The translations under genes and the position numbers were made by a program. A DNA stretch of 64,000 bases from Planctomycetota bacterium (GTDB lineage: Bacteria > Planctomycetota > Phycisphaerae > Phycisphaerales > UBA1924): the NCBI GenBank assembly GCA_024280755.1, contig JAJRPN010000039.1, positions 118,079-182,078 of the forward strand. Reading direction: 5' to 3'. A model generated the notes under the pieces. It saw nothing but the letters and a program-made list of their open reading frames with translations. It ran no database searches and had not been told where the DNA came from. Shown here piece by piece: positions 8,499 through 17,307 of the stretch. Within the stretch, counting starts at the first letter, position 1; every line of letters begins with the position of its first letter.

Positions 8499-9503
8499 AT
8501 GACATCAATGACTACAAACCCCACCATCGAATCAAAGACCGCCCCCAGCACATCATGTGGATGTTCGAGCGAACCCATGATCTGGGTCAATGGCCAAATG
8601 GTCCCCAAATCACAAGCGACAGTCTCGGTATTCGATCATGGACTCCTCTATGGCGACGGGATCTTCGAAGGCATCCGTATCTACAATGGCAAGATCTTCA
8701 AGCTCGAACAGCACATGGATCGCCTCTATGACTGTGCCGACAAGATCTTCCTCGATATCGGAGTCTCCCGTGAGGAAATGATCCGCATCCAACGCGAATG
8801 CGTCACAGCCAACAACATCACCAACGGCTACATCCGCCTGGTCATCACCCGTGGCGAGGGCACCCTTGGGCTCAACCCCTACCAATGCCCAAAGGCTGGC
8901 GTGATCTGTATCGCCGATACCATCGCGCTCTTCACCCCGGAGATGTACGAATCGGGCATGCGGGTCGTTCTTGCGAATCGTCCAAAGACACCGATCGCCT
9001 GTCTTGATCCACGCGTTAAGACCCTCAACTACCTCAACAACATCATGGCCAAGTGTGAAGCGATCCACCTGAGCAAAAAGCTCGGCGTCACCAAGCCCGA
9101 AGACCAACTCCTCGAGTGCATCATGCTCTCCACCGATGGCAAGGTCGCTGAAGGCTCGGGCGATAACATCTTCATCATCAAGGATGGCAAGATCTTCACC
9201 CCGCCGTCCGAGGTCGGTATCCTCGAAGGCATCACCCGCCGATTCGTCAAAGACACCCTGTGCCCAGCACTGGGTCTCACCATCGAAGAAAAAATCTTCG
9301 AGCTTGACGAGCTTCTTGATGCAGACGAGGTCTTCTTGACCGGGTCGGCAGCCGAGATGATCGCGGTCCGCGAAGTCATCAAGCATGACAATCTCGAAGT
9401 GCTCTCGACACACACAATCAGCGAAGGCGAAGGCCCAATCACCAAGAGCCTGCGCATGAAGTTCCGCGAGATCGTCACCTCAGACAATGTCCCAGAAGAT
9501 TGA
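8499..9503 (+). CDS. ilvE: Branched-chain amino acid aminotransferase
   Basis: PLP-dependent fold-type IV aminotransferase that interconverts Leu/Ile/Val and their 2-keto acids with glutamate as partner. GGAGG at 8489-8493 lies five bases before ATG 8499, which favours that start (334 residues) over the ATG at 8487. Family blocks are visible: VFDHGLLYGDGIFEGIRIYNG at the N-domain, YIRLVITRGEGTLGL, LNYLNNIMAKCEA with the expected PLP lysine region, and EGSGDNIFIIKDGKI. The first 30 residues, with CGCSS, form a non-conserved extension. A perfect hairpin terminator follows the stop. It could also be a D-amino acid or aminodeoxychorismate enzyme of the same fold, but length and motifs fit IlvE. 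Confidence 0.92.
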   Translation: MTSMTTNPTIESKTAPSTSCGCSSEPMIWVNGQMVPKSQATVSVFDHGLLYGDGIFEGIRIYNGKIFKLEQHMDRLYDCADKIFLDIGVSREEMIRIQRECVTANNITNGYIRLVITRGEGTLGLNPYQCPKAGVICIADTIALFTPEMYESGMRVVLANRPKTPIACLDPRVKTLNYLNNIMAKCEAIHLSKKLGVTKPEDQLLECIMLSTDGKVAEGSGDNIFIIKDGKIFTPPSEVGILEGITRRFVKDTLCPALGLTIEEKIFELDELLDADEVFLTGSAAEMIAVREVIKHDNLEVLSTHTISEGEGPITKSLRMKFREIVTSDNVPED

Positions 9504-9541
9504 ACCTGAAGATTGATCACAAACGAACCATGAAAATTATG

Positions 9542-9576
9542 AACGATGCCTGCAACCTGCAGGCATCGTTTTTTTA
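9542..9576 (+). terminator. Rho-independent terminator of ilvE
   Basis: A perfect 13-base stem (AACGATGCCTGCA / TGCAGGCATCGTT) with a three-base ACC loop at 9542-9570 runs directly into a T tract. It lies about 40 bases after the ilvE stop and just before the next gene's ATG at 9587. Confidence 0.92.
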
Positions 9577-9586
9577 TACCCCCACC

Positions 9587-10513
9587 ATGCGCACACAAAC
9601 CCACAGAACCACAATCAACACGCTCGCGATTCTCATCGCAGCTTCACCCGCCCTGCTCATCCCAGCATGCTCAAGCACGCAACGGGCACCAGAATCTGGC
9701 AGCTACCAACTCTATGAATCGACATCGCTCAAAAATGCCTATCAACTCACCAGCGGTCTCTATTCTGGGGCAGAACCCAGCGATCGGGCAGCCTTCGAAG
9801 AGCTTGAATCAATGGGTATTCGCACACTCATCAGCGTCGACGCCATCGCGCCCAATGCATCGCTCGCGGGGGAATACAACATCCGGGTGATCCATCTGCC
9901 CATCAGCTACGGCGGCATCAGCGACCAACGCATCAAAGAGATCGCATTCGCAATCCAAAGCTCGTTCAAACCTGTGTATGTCCATTGTCATCTCGGCAAG
10001 CATCGTGGCCCCGCAGCGATCTGTGCCGGAGCGATCGCGCTGGGAATGATCACCCACGAAGAAGCCAACGCATTCATGATCCAGGCCGGAACCTCTGGAA
10101 GCTATCCAGGTTTGTGGTCAGCGGTCGAAGGCGTTGAAAAAATGGCAACCATCGAGCCCATGGCTCTGAGCGAGCACATGCCCACACGCACAATCAGCAA
10201 AACGATGTCCAAGATCGGCAAGCAGGCGAGCGTCCTTGATGAGATTGTCTATCAAGAACTGGACACACCGCGAGATGCACCGACCCAATCACCCGCTGCC
10301 TATGCTGCCGAAATTCATAACTTGTTTCGTACGCTCGAAACCAACGACGAAGCCAAAGAATATGGCCAAGAGTTCATGGATGATCTTGAGCACGCCATCC
10401 AAGCAGCTTCGGCTTTAGAAACAGCACTCGGCAACAACGATGATGCGGGGCTCGCGATGGATGCAATGGATGCCCTCAATAACAGTTGCTCACGGTGTCA
10501 TGACAAGCTGTAA
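9587..10513 (+). CDS. Lipoprotein: PTP-like phosphatase fused to C-terminal CxxCH domain
   Basis: A 308-residue exported lipoprotein. The start at ATG 9587 gives a signal peptide ending in the lipobox LIPAC (Cys28); the open frame upstream runs through the ilvE terminator. Residues about 50-210 look like a dual-specificity/tyrosine phosphatase domain: SGLYSGAEP, IRTLISVDA, IHLPISYGG and the CX5R signature VHCHLGKHR (Cys134, Arg140). The last 85 residues are helical and alanine-rich and end in NSCSRCHDKL, a CxxCH motif (Cys301-His305) for covalent haem, placed as in cytochrome c'. No catalytic Asp of the general-acid loop is obvious. The combination suggests a periplasmic haem-bearing phosphatase or phosphatase-like sensor. 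The two domains are clear; their joint function is inference. Confidence 0.75.
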   Translation: MRTQTHRTTINTLAILIAASPALLIPACSSTQRAPESGSYQLYESTSLKNAYQLTSGLYSGAEPSDRAAFEELESMGIRTLISVDAIAPNASLAGEYNIRVIHLPISYGGISDQRIKEIAFAIQSSFKPVYVHCHLGKHRGPAAICAGAIALGMITHEEANAFMIQAGTSGSYPGLWSAVEGVEKMATIEPMALSEHMPTRTISKTMSKIGKQASVLDEIVYQELDTPRDAPTQSPAAYAAEIHNLFRTLETNDEAKEYGQEFMDDLEHAIQAASALETALGNNDDAGLAMDAMDALNNSCSRCHDKL

Positions 10514-10517
10514 ATGA

Positions 10518-11603
10518 TCACTCCAAGTTCATCAGCACTTTAATCCCGTCGCCCGAGATCATGGTCGCAAAAGCCTTCTCGAAGTCTTCGATCGGGAACT
10601 CATGCGTAATAATCTCGTCAAGTTCGAGCTTGCCTGAGAGCAGCAACTGCTCCATCTGATACCAAGTATCCCACATCTTTCGCCCGTTGATTCCTAGAAC
10701 CGTACAGCCTTTGAAAATAATGTGGGCGTTAAAATCAAAGTCCACCGTACGAGCGGGCAAGCCTAAGAGTGCTGCGGTGCCGCCGTTGCGGAGGGCTTGG
10801 AATCCTTGGTTCATGGCTGCTGGCGCGCCCGACATTTCGAGGAGTACATCGACCCCTTCATAGGTCTCGGCTCGGACCTTTTCGATCCAGCCACTATCTC
10901 GTGCGTCGAAGGCATCGGTCGCCCCAAGCTTCTTAGCAAGCTCTAAGCGGGGCGGATTGATATCCGTACAGTAAATCCGTGATGCCCCGGCCGCCTTGGC
11001 CACCGTGACCGCCATCAATCCAATAATCCCAACACCCGAAATCAACACCGTCTTCGCGCTCACGCCCGCGCTCATCACTGTGTGCACGGCATTGCCCAAT
11101 GGATCGAGGATCGCCGCGTACTTATCCGGGATGTCCTTATGGATCGGCCAGACATTTTCCTCGGGCACAACGATGTAATCTGCAAAGCACCCATCGCGAT
11201 CGATCCCAAAGATGGTCGTGTCGCTGGCGATATGCCCGTTGCCGGTGCGTGAGTTGTAATCGACCCCGGCCGAAAGATGCCCCTCGGCGCTGACGCGCTG
11301 CCCAACCGTGTAGTTCGTCACGGCTGAGCCAATCGCTTCGATATGCCCGACGAACTCGTGCCCGGTGATCACCCCAACCGGGATACGCCCGGCAGCCCAC
11401 TCGTCCCATTCCCAGATATGGCGATCTGTGCCACAGATCCCGACCTTCTTCACCTTGATCCGCACATCGCGCGGGCCAACCGCCGGGATCGGGTGTGAAT
11501 CTGAAAATGCAAGCCCAACACCCGCATGATGCTTGGTGAGACATCGCATCGTGCCAGCGTTGGCGGTCGGGCCGGTGGAATCATCAGTCGAGGTTCTGGT
11601 CAT
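10518..11603 (-). CDS. tdh: L-threonine 3-dehydrogenase-like MDR enzyme
   Basis: Zinc-dependent medium-chain dehydrogenase that oxidises threonine to 2-amino-3-ketobutyrate with NAD+. Family blocks match Tdh closely: ICGTDRHIWEWDEW, GHEFVGHIEAIG, ILDPLGNAVHTV, LEMSGAP, KGCTVLGINGRKMWDTWY, ITHEFPIEDFEKAF. The catalytic zinc ligands are kept (Cys57, His82, Glu83 in the 361-residue form). The structural-zinc lobe at residues 110-128 has none of the four cysteines of E. coli Tdh although the surrounding columns align without a gap. The start is taken at 11603; MRCLTK at residue 19 matches the E. coli N-terminus and is an alternative. The partner gene kbl is 21 kb away. The 3' end faces the phosphatase-CxxCH gene only four bases away. 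Confidence 0.88.
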   Translation of the reverse strand: MTRTSTDDSTGPTANAGTMRCLTKHHAGVGLAFSDSHPIPAVGPRDVRIKVKKVGICGTDRHIWEWDEWAAGRIPVGVITGHEFVGHIEAIGSAVTNYTVGQRVSAEGHLSAGVDYNSRTGNGHIASDTTIFGIDRDGCFADYIVVPEENVWPIHKDIPDKYAAILDPLGNAVHTVMSAGVSAKTVLISGVGIIGLMAVTVAKAAGASRIYCTDINPPRLELAKKLGATDAFDARDSGWIEKVRAETYEGVDVLLEMSGAPAAMNQGFQALRNGGTAALLGLPARTVDFDFNAHIIFKGCTVLGINGRKMWDTWYQMEQLLLSGKLELDEIITHEFPIEDFEKAFATMISGDGIKVLMNLE

Positions 11604-11914
11604 GGATGGCTTTCGGGAATGGGCACGAATTGAATCACAAATGCACGCAATCAAACAAGTGGTGAGGCGTTCAATATTGTCCCGTCAATTGTCCTCCAGA
11701 TCAACGATTAGCGGGCAGATCGTCGAGAAACATGCTCTTTCGTGGGTCGATGAGAATATTCGGGCAGAATCTGCCCCTCTGAACACTCCAAATGACCCCA
11801 AAGCAGGTCAGAATCGTACAATCGACGGGATCTGATGGGCTTCAATGTCCGATAGAAACCATGCACAAGAGACCATTGGGGTTTTGAACCGTTCGCCAAG
11901 GATTGATCACAAGA

Positions 11915-13117
11915 ATGAGCCGAGCCGCTGCCACAAACCGTTCCTTCTTCTATGTCGCCAAAAAGCCCACCGGCGGCAAAGCGATGGGCATCCGCACCGC
12001 CCGTTCACAACGCGCACTCGCCCAAAACCTCCGCACCGAAAAACAAATCCTGACCCGCTCATGGATGCTCCCGGGCTGGATGACCAATGAATCCGAGATG
12101 TCGCTTAAAGACCACGCCCACTTCGACGCCCAGATCGCCCAACTTGTTTCGCGAGGGGTGCCGCTCACCGAAGCCTTAGAGGTTGCATCAACCGTTGTCT
12201 CCGCAGGAAACACCGAACGCATCCTTCGATTGCGCCATGCCGTCTCGCAAGGCACCAGCTTTGCCGACGCATGCCGACAGGTGGGAAGCTTTGATTCGGT
12301 CACCATTGCGGTCTACAAGGCAGCCGAAAAAACCGGCGACCTTGCCGGGGCATGTCTCCAACTCGCCACCGGCGCCCGGCGTCGCATCGAGGTCTCGGGC
12401 AAAGCCGCGACCTTGATGATCTATCCTGCGATTGTGCTCACGATCGCCTTCGCTGCAGCCACCTTGATGATTGTCATTGTGGTGCCTTTGATCGGCAACT
12501 CGATGATCAGCTCGGGGATCGAGGTGCCTCTGTTTACTAAGATCTTGGTGAGCCTGGGCAACTTCATTCAAGCCAAGTTCCTCTACTTTATCACCGCCCT
12601 TGTGCTGATGGTTGTCGGCGCGATCCTCTTTCGCAGCACGCTTGCCAAGCTCGCAGTCACCGCAACGCGCAACGCACCGTTCGTACGCGATGTCGTCATG
12701 CAGCAAGAACTTACCCGGTTCTTCTCGGTGATGAGCTCGATGACCAAATCCGGCATCCCACTCGCCGATGCGATTGAGGTCAGCGCAGCGGTCATCTCGC
12801 ACCCAAAGCTCAATGGCGATCTCGCCAAAATGCGCCAAAGGCTGATCGAAGGCGGGATCTTCCGCACATTGATCGAAAAAGTCGAATCGCTCCCTTTGGC
12901 AACGCGTCGACTATTGGTCGCGGCAGATCAAGGCGGCGATCTGGAGAGCGCGTTCGACTCACTCGCCCATGACCACGCTCAAGAGGTCGATAAAAAAACC
13001 GATCGCCTGATGGCCATCCTCGAACCCATGCTCATCGTGATCTTGTTCCTGATTGTGGGCACGATCATCCTCGCAATTATGCTCCCGATGCTCAACATGA
13101 CATCGGGAGCCATGTAG
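11915..13117 (+). CDS. gspF: Type II secretion/pilus inner-membrane protein GspF
   Basis: A 400-residue GspF/PilC-family platform protein, first gene of the pseudopilus operon. It has an N-terminal cytoplasmic segment, then two GspF domains: the first around 70-190 (LVSRGVPLTEALEVA, VYKAAEKTGDLAGACLQLA), the second around 265-390 (FFSVMSSMTKSGIPLADAIEVSA, LLVAADQGGDLESAFDSLA). Three hydrophobic stretches are visible near 165-190, 220-245 and 370-395. In the T2SS it contacts the GspE ATPase and the GspL/M complex during pseudopilus assembly. The start is ATG 11915; a TTG lies four codons earlier. GspE and GspD are not in the window. Confidence 0.92.
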   Translation: MSRAAATNRSFFYVAKKPTGGKAMGIRTARSQRALAQNLRTEKQILTRSWMLPGWMTNESEMSLKDHAHFDAQIAQLVSRGVPLTEALEVASTVVSAGNTERILRLRHAVSQGTSFADACRQVGSFDSVTIAVYKAAEKTGDLAGACLQLATGARRRIEVSGKAATLMIYPAIVLTIAFAAATLMIVIVVPLIGNSMISSGIEVPLFTKILVSLGNFIQAKFLYFITALVLMVVGAILFRSTLAKLAVTATRNAPFVRDVVMQQELTRFFSVMSSMTKSGIPLADAIEVSAAVISHPKLNGDLAKMRQRLIEGGIFRTLIEKVESLPLATRRLLVAADQGGDLESAFDSLAHDHAQEVDKKTDRLMAILEPMLIVILFLIVGTIILAIMLPMLNMTSGAM

Positions 13118-13210
13118 CTCGCAATGTATACAATCGGAATGCAATATCGACACCACCCACCCGTTGAACAGATAACCACTTGCCCAAGTGCGAAACAGGA
13201 GATTTTCCAA

Positions 13211-13660
13211 ATGCAAACCGCATCACTCGATTCACGATTAGATACACGAATCAAGAACAAACGCACCGCCATGTACGCCCGTCCGGGCTTCTCGCTGATC
13301 GAACTCACCGCGGTGCTCGTGATCCTCGGATTGCTGATGGCTGGCGCTGCGGTTGCTGTTCCTAAGCAGATCCAAAAGGCCCGCATCAAGACCACCAAAA
13401 CATCTATGGTCACAATTAAGACCGCGATCAATACCTACATGGCCGAGAACGCTGGCGACGCTCCCGCATCGATCATCGAACTCATCCCGTCCTACATCGA
13501 AGCGGGCTCGGACACCGACTCATGGGATCGCCCCTATTACTACATCGCCACCCCCGGCGCGCCCCACGCCTACGACCTGATCTCATCAGGCGCAGACAAA
13601 GCCTTCACCACACCCGACGACATCAACCTTTGGACGATGGATGTTAAAACCTCGAACTAA
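13211..13660 (+). CDS. gspG: Major pseudopilin GspG
   Basis: A 149-residue type II pseudopilin. AGGAG at 13197-13201 lies nine bases before ATG 13211. After a long leader the prepilin peptidase site ARPG/FSLIE is followed by a hydrophobic helix (AVLVILGLLMAGAAVAVP), with Glu at +5 as needed for assembly. The C-terminal globular part contains SWDRPYYYI and DLISSGADKAFTTPDDI, matching the GspG calcium-loop region. It would polymerise into the pseudopilus. Spacing to the next pseudopilin gene is 18 bases. Confidence 0.92.
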   Translation: MQTASLDSRLDTRIKNKRTAMYARPGFSLIELTAVLVILGLLMAGAAVAVPKQIQKARIKTTKTSMVTIKTAINTYMAENAGDAPASIIELIPSYIEAGSDTDSWDRPYYYIATPGAPHAYDLISSGADKAFTTPDDINLWTMDVKTSN

Positions 13661-13678
13661 GCAAATCGATTCCTATAC

Positions 13679-14254
13679 ATGAACCCCTCTCCGAAACCAT
13701 CCCGCGCCAATCGAGCGATGCATCTCCAAGCTCGGCGAGGCTTAACCTTCCTCGAAGCGATCCTCGCGGTCGTGCTCCTCGCGATGGTGACCGTCACGCT
13801 TTCGAGTGCGGTTTCGTTTATGAGTCAATCGCAACGCCGAATGGACCAGAGGCTCGGGGCTGCCGAACTGGCCAATCGACTCATCCTGCAATACATGGAC
13901 GAGCGAGATTCGCTCCCCGATCGATCGTTGCCGATCGAATACGACATGGATCGCTACCGCTGGACGCTTGAAGAGTCGGCGGTGAAGTTCGAGTTTGATA
14001 ACCAACGAGACGACGACAACAACAATGTCGGCAATGGCGTAAGCCTCAACAGGATCAAGCTCATCACGATCAAGGTCTGGCTCGGCGCAGACTCGGGCGG
14101 CTCGCGCACCTACACCGGCTCGGTGCCCAACTCAATCATCACCCGCCTTATCGATCCGCTCGCGTTCAACAATCCAGATTCGCTCGAAACACTGCTCCAA
14201 CAAGAAGGCGGGATCGAAAAACTTTTCCAATCCCTCCTCGATCTCGAAAACTAA
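13679..14254 (+). CDS. Minor pseudopilin, GspI/GspH-like
   Basis: A 191-residue protein with a prepilin-type N-terminus, RRG/LTFLEAILAVVLLAMV, with Glu at +5, and a small beta-rich C-terminal domain (YRWTLEESAVKFEFDNQ, KLITIKVWLGAD). Its position directly after gspG and before a GspJ-like gene fits GspI or GspH, as does WTL followed by a strand-rich region. An Asp/Asn-rich loop (RDDDNNNVGNG) interrupts the globular domain. It is probably part of the pseudopilus tip complex. I cannot separate H from I with confidence, so no symbol is given. Confidence 0.82.
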   Translation: MNPSPKPSRANRAMHLQARRGLTFLEAILAVVLLAMVTVTLSSAVSFMSQSQRRMDQRLGAAELANRLILQYMDERDSLPDRSLPIEYDMDRYRWTLEESAVKFEFDNQRDDDNNNVGNGVSLNRIKLITIKVWLGADSGGSRTYTGSVPNSIITRLIDPLAFNNPDSLETLLQQEGGIEKLFQSLLDLEN

Positions 14255-14257
14255 TCC

Positions 14258-15358
14258 ATGCGTTCTCCTTTGCAACAATCTCAATCGATTCACGCTGCCC
14301 AGCGTGCCCGCGCCGGGTTTACGCTTATGGAAACCATCCTCGCGATGGTACTCGGAGCGATGGTGCTGCTCGGATCTTCAGGTGTGTTCTTCGCGCTTCG
14401 CAACATGGAACGAACATTCGCTGACAAATACCAACGCACCAGCGAACTCGATGTCACCCACACCATCATCACCCGCGCCATGCTGAACATCCAGATGGAT
14501 GAGACCCAAACCAACCAGATCGTCCGCGCCTCAGATGAACAGGCTGAGGGCACCGATGAGATCGAAGAGCTCGAACCCGAACCTCGCTATCGGCTGATCC
14601 TCGAAACCGACCCAAGCACCGCGCCAGATTCCACCGGATGGATTCCTCAACGCTTTGAGATGGTCAACGCCACGCCGCCGGTTCCCTCCGGGCTCGCGAC
14701 ATCGGCTGCCGGGTGGTATGTCGCTCAAGATCAGAACGGTACGCTCGACTTCTCGGCAATGGACGGCTCGCAAGGAACCGTCCGAGGCGTGTTCGAAATG
14801 CGTCCAACCGGACAACGCGAAATCATCATGCAACGCCTTGGGCTTGTCAGCACCAACGATACCATCCTTACCCAGGTCAACGATGCAAACATCACCCTTG
14901 ATGTTGCGCACCTTGCCCCAAACTGGACACTCTGGTGGCGGCCAATCCTCAACTTTGAAGCACGCCAACTGCTCTACGGGCAAGGCCCGTATGGCGACAC
15001 AATGGGCACCGCTGATGAAATCCGCGCCAGGCTCGCTGGAGCGGTGCCGTTGCTTCGTAATATCAAACAATGCACCTGGGAAGTCTTTAAAGGCGACGAA
15101 TACATCAGCACACACTACGGGCGAGACATGGGTGATCTTCCCGCATATACACAAATCGAGATCCTGCTCACCAACGGCCAGTACGCATCATGGATGTTTG
15201 AAGTCGATTGGGTCATCGGCACCGACCCAAGCACCGAGAGCACAGACGCTGATCCAGACGACACCAATGACGACGACTCGCCAACAGACACCGGCAACCC
15301 GCCAGGAACCAATGGCGGCCCAAACCCAACACGGGTCATCAATATAGGTGATTCATGA
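14258..15358 (+). CDS. gspJ: Minor pseudopilin, GspJ-like
   Basis: A 366-residue protein, long for GspJ (about 200). It has a prepilin motif RAG/FTLMETILAMVLGAMVLL with Glu at +5. The rest is beta-rich with an acidic segment near residues 90-105 (EQAEGTDEIEELEPE) and a low-complexity Asp/Pro/Asn-rich tail from about 325 (ADPDDTNDDDSPTDTG). Placement between the I-like and K-like genes is the usual J position. The gene overlaps the next one by four bases (ATGA), indicating translational coupling. It probably caps the pseudopilus with I and K. Confidence 0.8.
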   Translation: MRSPLQQSQSIHAAQRARAGFTLMETILAMVLGAMVLLGSSGVFFALRNMERTFADKYQRTSELDVTHTIITRAMLNIQMDETQTNQIVRASDEQAEGTDEIEELEPEPRYRLILETDPSTAPDSTGWIPQRFEMVNATPPVPSGLATSAAGWYVAQDQNGTLDFSAMDGSQGTVRGVFEMRPTGQREIIMQRLGLVSTNDTILTQVNDANITLDVAHLAPNWTLWWRPILNFEARQLLYGQGPYGDTMGTADEIRARLAGAVPLLRNIKQCTWEVFKGDEYISTHYGRDMGDLPAYTQIEILLTNGQYASWMFEVDWVIGTDPSTESTDADPDDTNDDDSPTDTGNPPGTNGGPNPTRVINIGDS

Positions 15359-16245
15359 GCTCGTCCACACCACCAATCCAACCCGAGTTGATCATTCAAT
15401 CGCGTGCCCGCAAAGGCTTTGCGATGGCGATGGTGATCTTGCTGATGGTGGTTGTTGGGCTTGGCATATCGGTTGCGATGTCGCGCATGGGTGCCCAAAC
15501 AAAGACGGTAGCTCGCCAGGTCAAAAAATATCAAGAGCATCACATCGGACGCGGGCTTCAAGAAGCGATTGGTGCTTGGTTGCGCCAACAAAACGGACGA
15601 GAACTCTCTGATGTGCTTGATCCTCAGACCGGGCACGCGATGGACATCGTGCTGTCTGACGGCTCGAACATCTCTGTGTTCTTGCGCGATGCCCAAGGTG
15701 CTGCGCTTAACAATCTTAACGGGCTAACCGATCGCCAGGTCGAAGAGGGCGGGATTGTCCTACGCAACTTGGTGGTGAACACAACCACCGAGGAATATCT
15801 TCAGCTCACCCGTCCGTTTGGCCCGCCGACAATCAGCATCAACACCGCGCCCCCTCGCGTGCTCGATGCGGCTTCGCGGGTAGCTGCGGGCGAGTTTTCG
15901 GATCGGTTGATCTCCGAACTCGAAACACTCCGAAATCAAGGCACCAAAATTACTCGCACCGAACTCACCCGCGCATCATCAGCTGCCGGGCTTTCGAGCG
16001 AACAACGGGCAGCCGCCTTGCGGATTTTCGCGACCGATATCCAGCTCTGGGCGGTGATTATCGAAGTTCGCGCCGGGCGAGGGATGAACGCGGGTCGGCT
16101 GATCGCTCGCTATGGCGGGATCACCATGATCCGCGTGAATGGACGAAACAATAACTCAGGCAATCCAATGGAACTTGGTGCGTTCATCACCTGGAAAGAG
16201 ATCGGAATTCACGATCGAGAAGTTGATCTTGGAGATCTGTACTAA
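15355..16245 (+). CDS. gspK: Minor pseudopilin GspK-like
   Basis: A 296-residue protein with an N-terminal hydrophobic helix after RARKG/FAMAMVILLMVVVG. The +5 residue is Met rather than Glu, as is normal for GspK, which does not need the charge because it sits at the pseudopilus tip. SINTAPPRVLDAA is the hallmark GspK block (NTAPxxVL). Helix-hairpin-like segments follow (TRTELTRASSAAGLS). It is translationally coupled to the GspJ-like gene. Together these genes form the core pseudopilin set. Confidence 0.88.
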   Translation: MSSSTPPIQPELIIQSRARKGFAMAMVILLMVVVGLGISVAMSRMGAQTKTVARQVKKYQEHHIGRGLQEAIGAWLRQQNGRELSDVLDPQTGHAMDIVLSDGSNISVFLRDAQGAALNNLNGLTDRQVEEGGIVLRNLVVNTTTEEYLQLTRPFGPPTISINTAPPRVLDAASRVAAGEFSDRLISELETLRNQGTKITRTELTRASSAAGLSSEQRAAALRIFATDIQLWAVIIEVRAGRGMNAGRLIARYGGITMIRVNGRNNNSGNPMELGAFITWKEIGIHDREVDLGDLY

Positions 16246-16247
16246 TA

Positions 16248-16307
16248 TTTGATCGCCTCAGAGAAAATCACGCCCCAGACCGGGTTCTCTGAACAGATCG
16301 GATCAAA
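16248..16307 (+). other. Imperfect hairpin between gspK and the GspC-like gene
   Basis: Two nested arm pairs, TTTGATC (16248-16254) with GATCAAA (16301-16307) and TCAGAGAA (16258-16265) with TTCTCTGA (16285-16292), can fold the start of the 155-base spacer. No T-run follows. It may attenuate transcription between the pseudopilin and platform halves of the operon or protect mRNA ends; this is inferred from structure alone. Confidence 0.4.
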
Positions 16308-16400
16308 CAAACCGATATCATCGATGTATACTGACGAATGCGTACAAGCCCTTTTTAGCCCAATGGCCACGAAAATTGATGAGCAGTAAGGATCGCAAGC

Positions 16401-17258
16401 ATGACCAACACCATCACACGAACACAAGCTAAGAAGTGGACCATCTGTGCCCAGCTCGCTTCGGGTGTCTGTGTGCTTGGAGTGATCGCTCTGGGTGTGG
16501 TTGATCTGCCCGAACCGAGCGCATCAGGGTCATTAAATGCTACTGGCGGGATGTCGCTCGCAGAGATGCACAGCAAGAACACGCAAGACTCCAACGCCGC
16601 AGTGAAGAACTCAGGTTCAGACACAGGACAATCGACCCAAATCGACACCGTCGGGCTCGCTCTTCGTTTTGCACTTCTTGATAATGCACCCAAGGTCGTC
16701 AGCAATGTGTTGATCATCGACGAGCCCGGTCCGATGGTTGCTGATCCAGATCCAAACATCGGCTCAGTAATCGCCAAACGAGTCAAGTACATCGGCTTCA
16801 TCAATGACCCTCAAAGCCGACACGCCTTCATCCGAATCGACGGACGACAACGCGTGGTCTCTGTGGGATCGATTGCCAAAGCTGGTCAAGACGGGCTTGA
16901 AGATCTCAAGGTTGAACGAATCGCACCAGGACATATTGTACTCAGTGATGGAAAAGTCAGAGCCAAGATCGAGCTCGCAAATCGGACCAGCCAATCCATC
17001 ACCATGGTCAGCGGCACCCAAATCGAAGTCACCCCATCGCCCGAGACCGGCTCGCTCTTGTCGGCTGAAGACGAAGCGCGAATCGCAGCGATGCCCAAGC
17101 GTCAACAACCCGGCGCCCGGCGCCGACTCGAACGCGAACGCCGAGGCTTACCCCCCACCAACGAACCCCGGCGTCCAACCCCCGAGCCACTCGGAAGAAT
17201 CCGCTCGGGCTTTAGCAAGAACGCCAAAGAGAGCCCAAACCGAAGCAGAAACGAATAG
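16401..17258 (+). CDS. GspC/PilP-like inner-membrane protein
   Basis: A 285-residue protein with a short cytoplasmic N-terminus, one transmembrane helix at about 15-36 (ICAQLASGVCVLGVIALGVV) and a periplasmic part. Residues about 120-200 (KRVKYIGFINDPQSRHAFIRI, RQRVVSVGSIA, LKVERIAPGHIVLSDG) resemble the small beta HR domain of GspC and PilP, which links the inner-membrane platform to the secretin. The last 50 residues are Arg/Pro-rich and probably disordered. Its place between gspK and the GspL-like gene fits this role. Assignment is by fold pattern and context, not by strong identity. Confidence 0.7.
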   Translation: MTNTITRTQAKKWTICAQLASGVCVLGVIALGVVDLPEPSASGSLNATGGMSLAEMHSKNTQDSNAAVKNSGSDTGQSTQIDTVGLALRFALLDNAPKVVSNVLIIDEPGPMVADPDPNIGSVIAKRVKYIGFINDPQSRHAFIRIDGRQRVVSVGSIAKAGQDGLEDLKVERIAPGHIVLSDGKVRAKIELANRTSQSITMVSGTQIEVTPSPETGSLLSAEDEARIAAMPKRQQPGARRRLERERRGLPPTNEPRRPTPEPLGRIRSGFSKNAKESPNRSRNE

Positions 17259-17307
17259 CTTCCGCTTTTCATCTACGATCGAAGAATGATCAGAGACAGG
17301 ACCACCA

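Noticed and set aside
8610..9413. Minus-strand frame opposite ilvE
   Set aside because: Acidic shadow translation of a well-supported aminotransferase gene.
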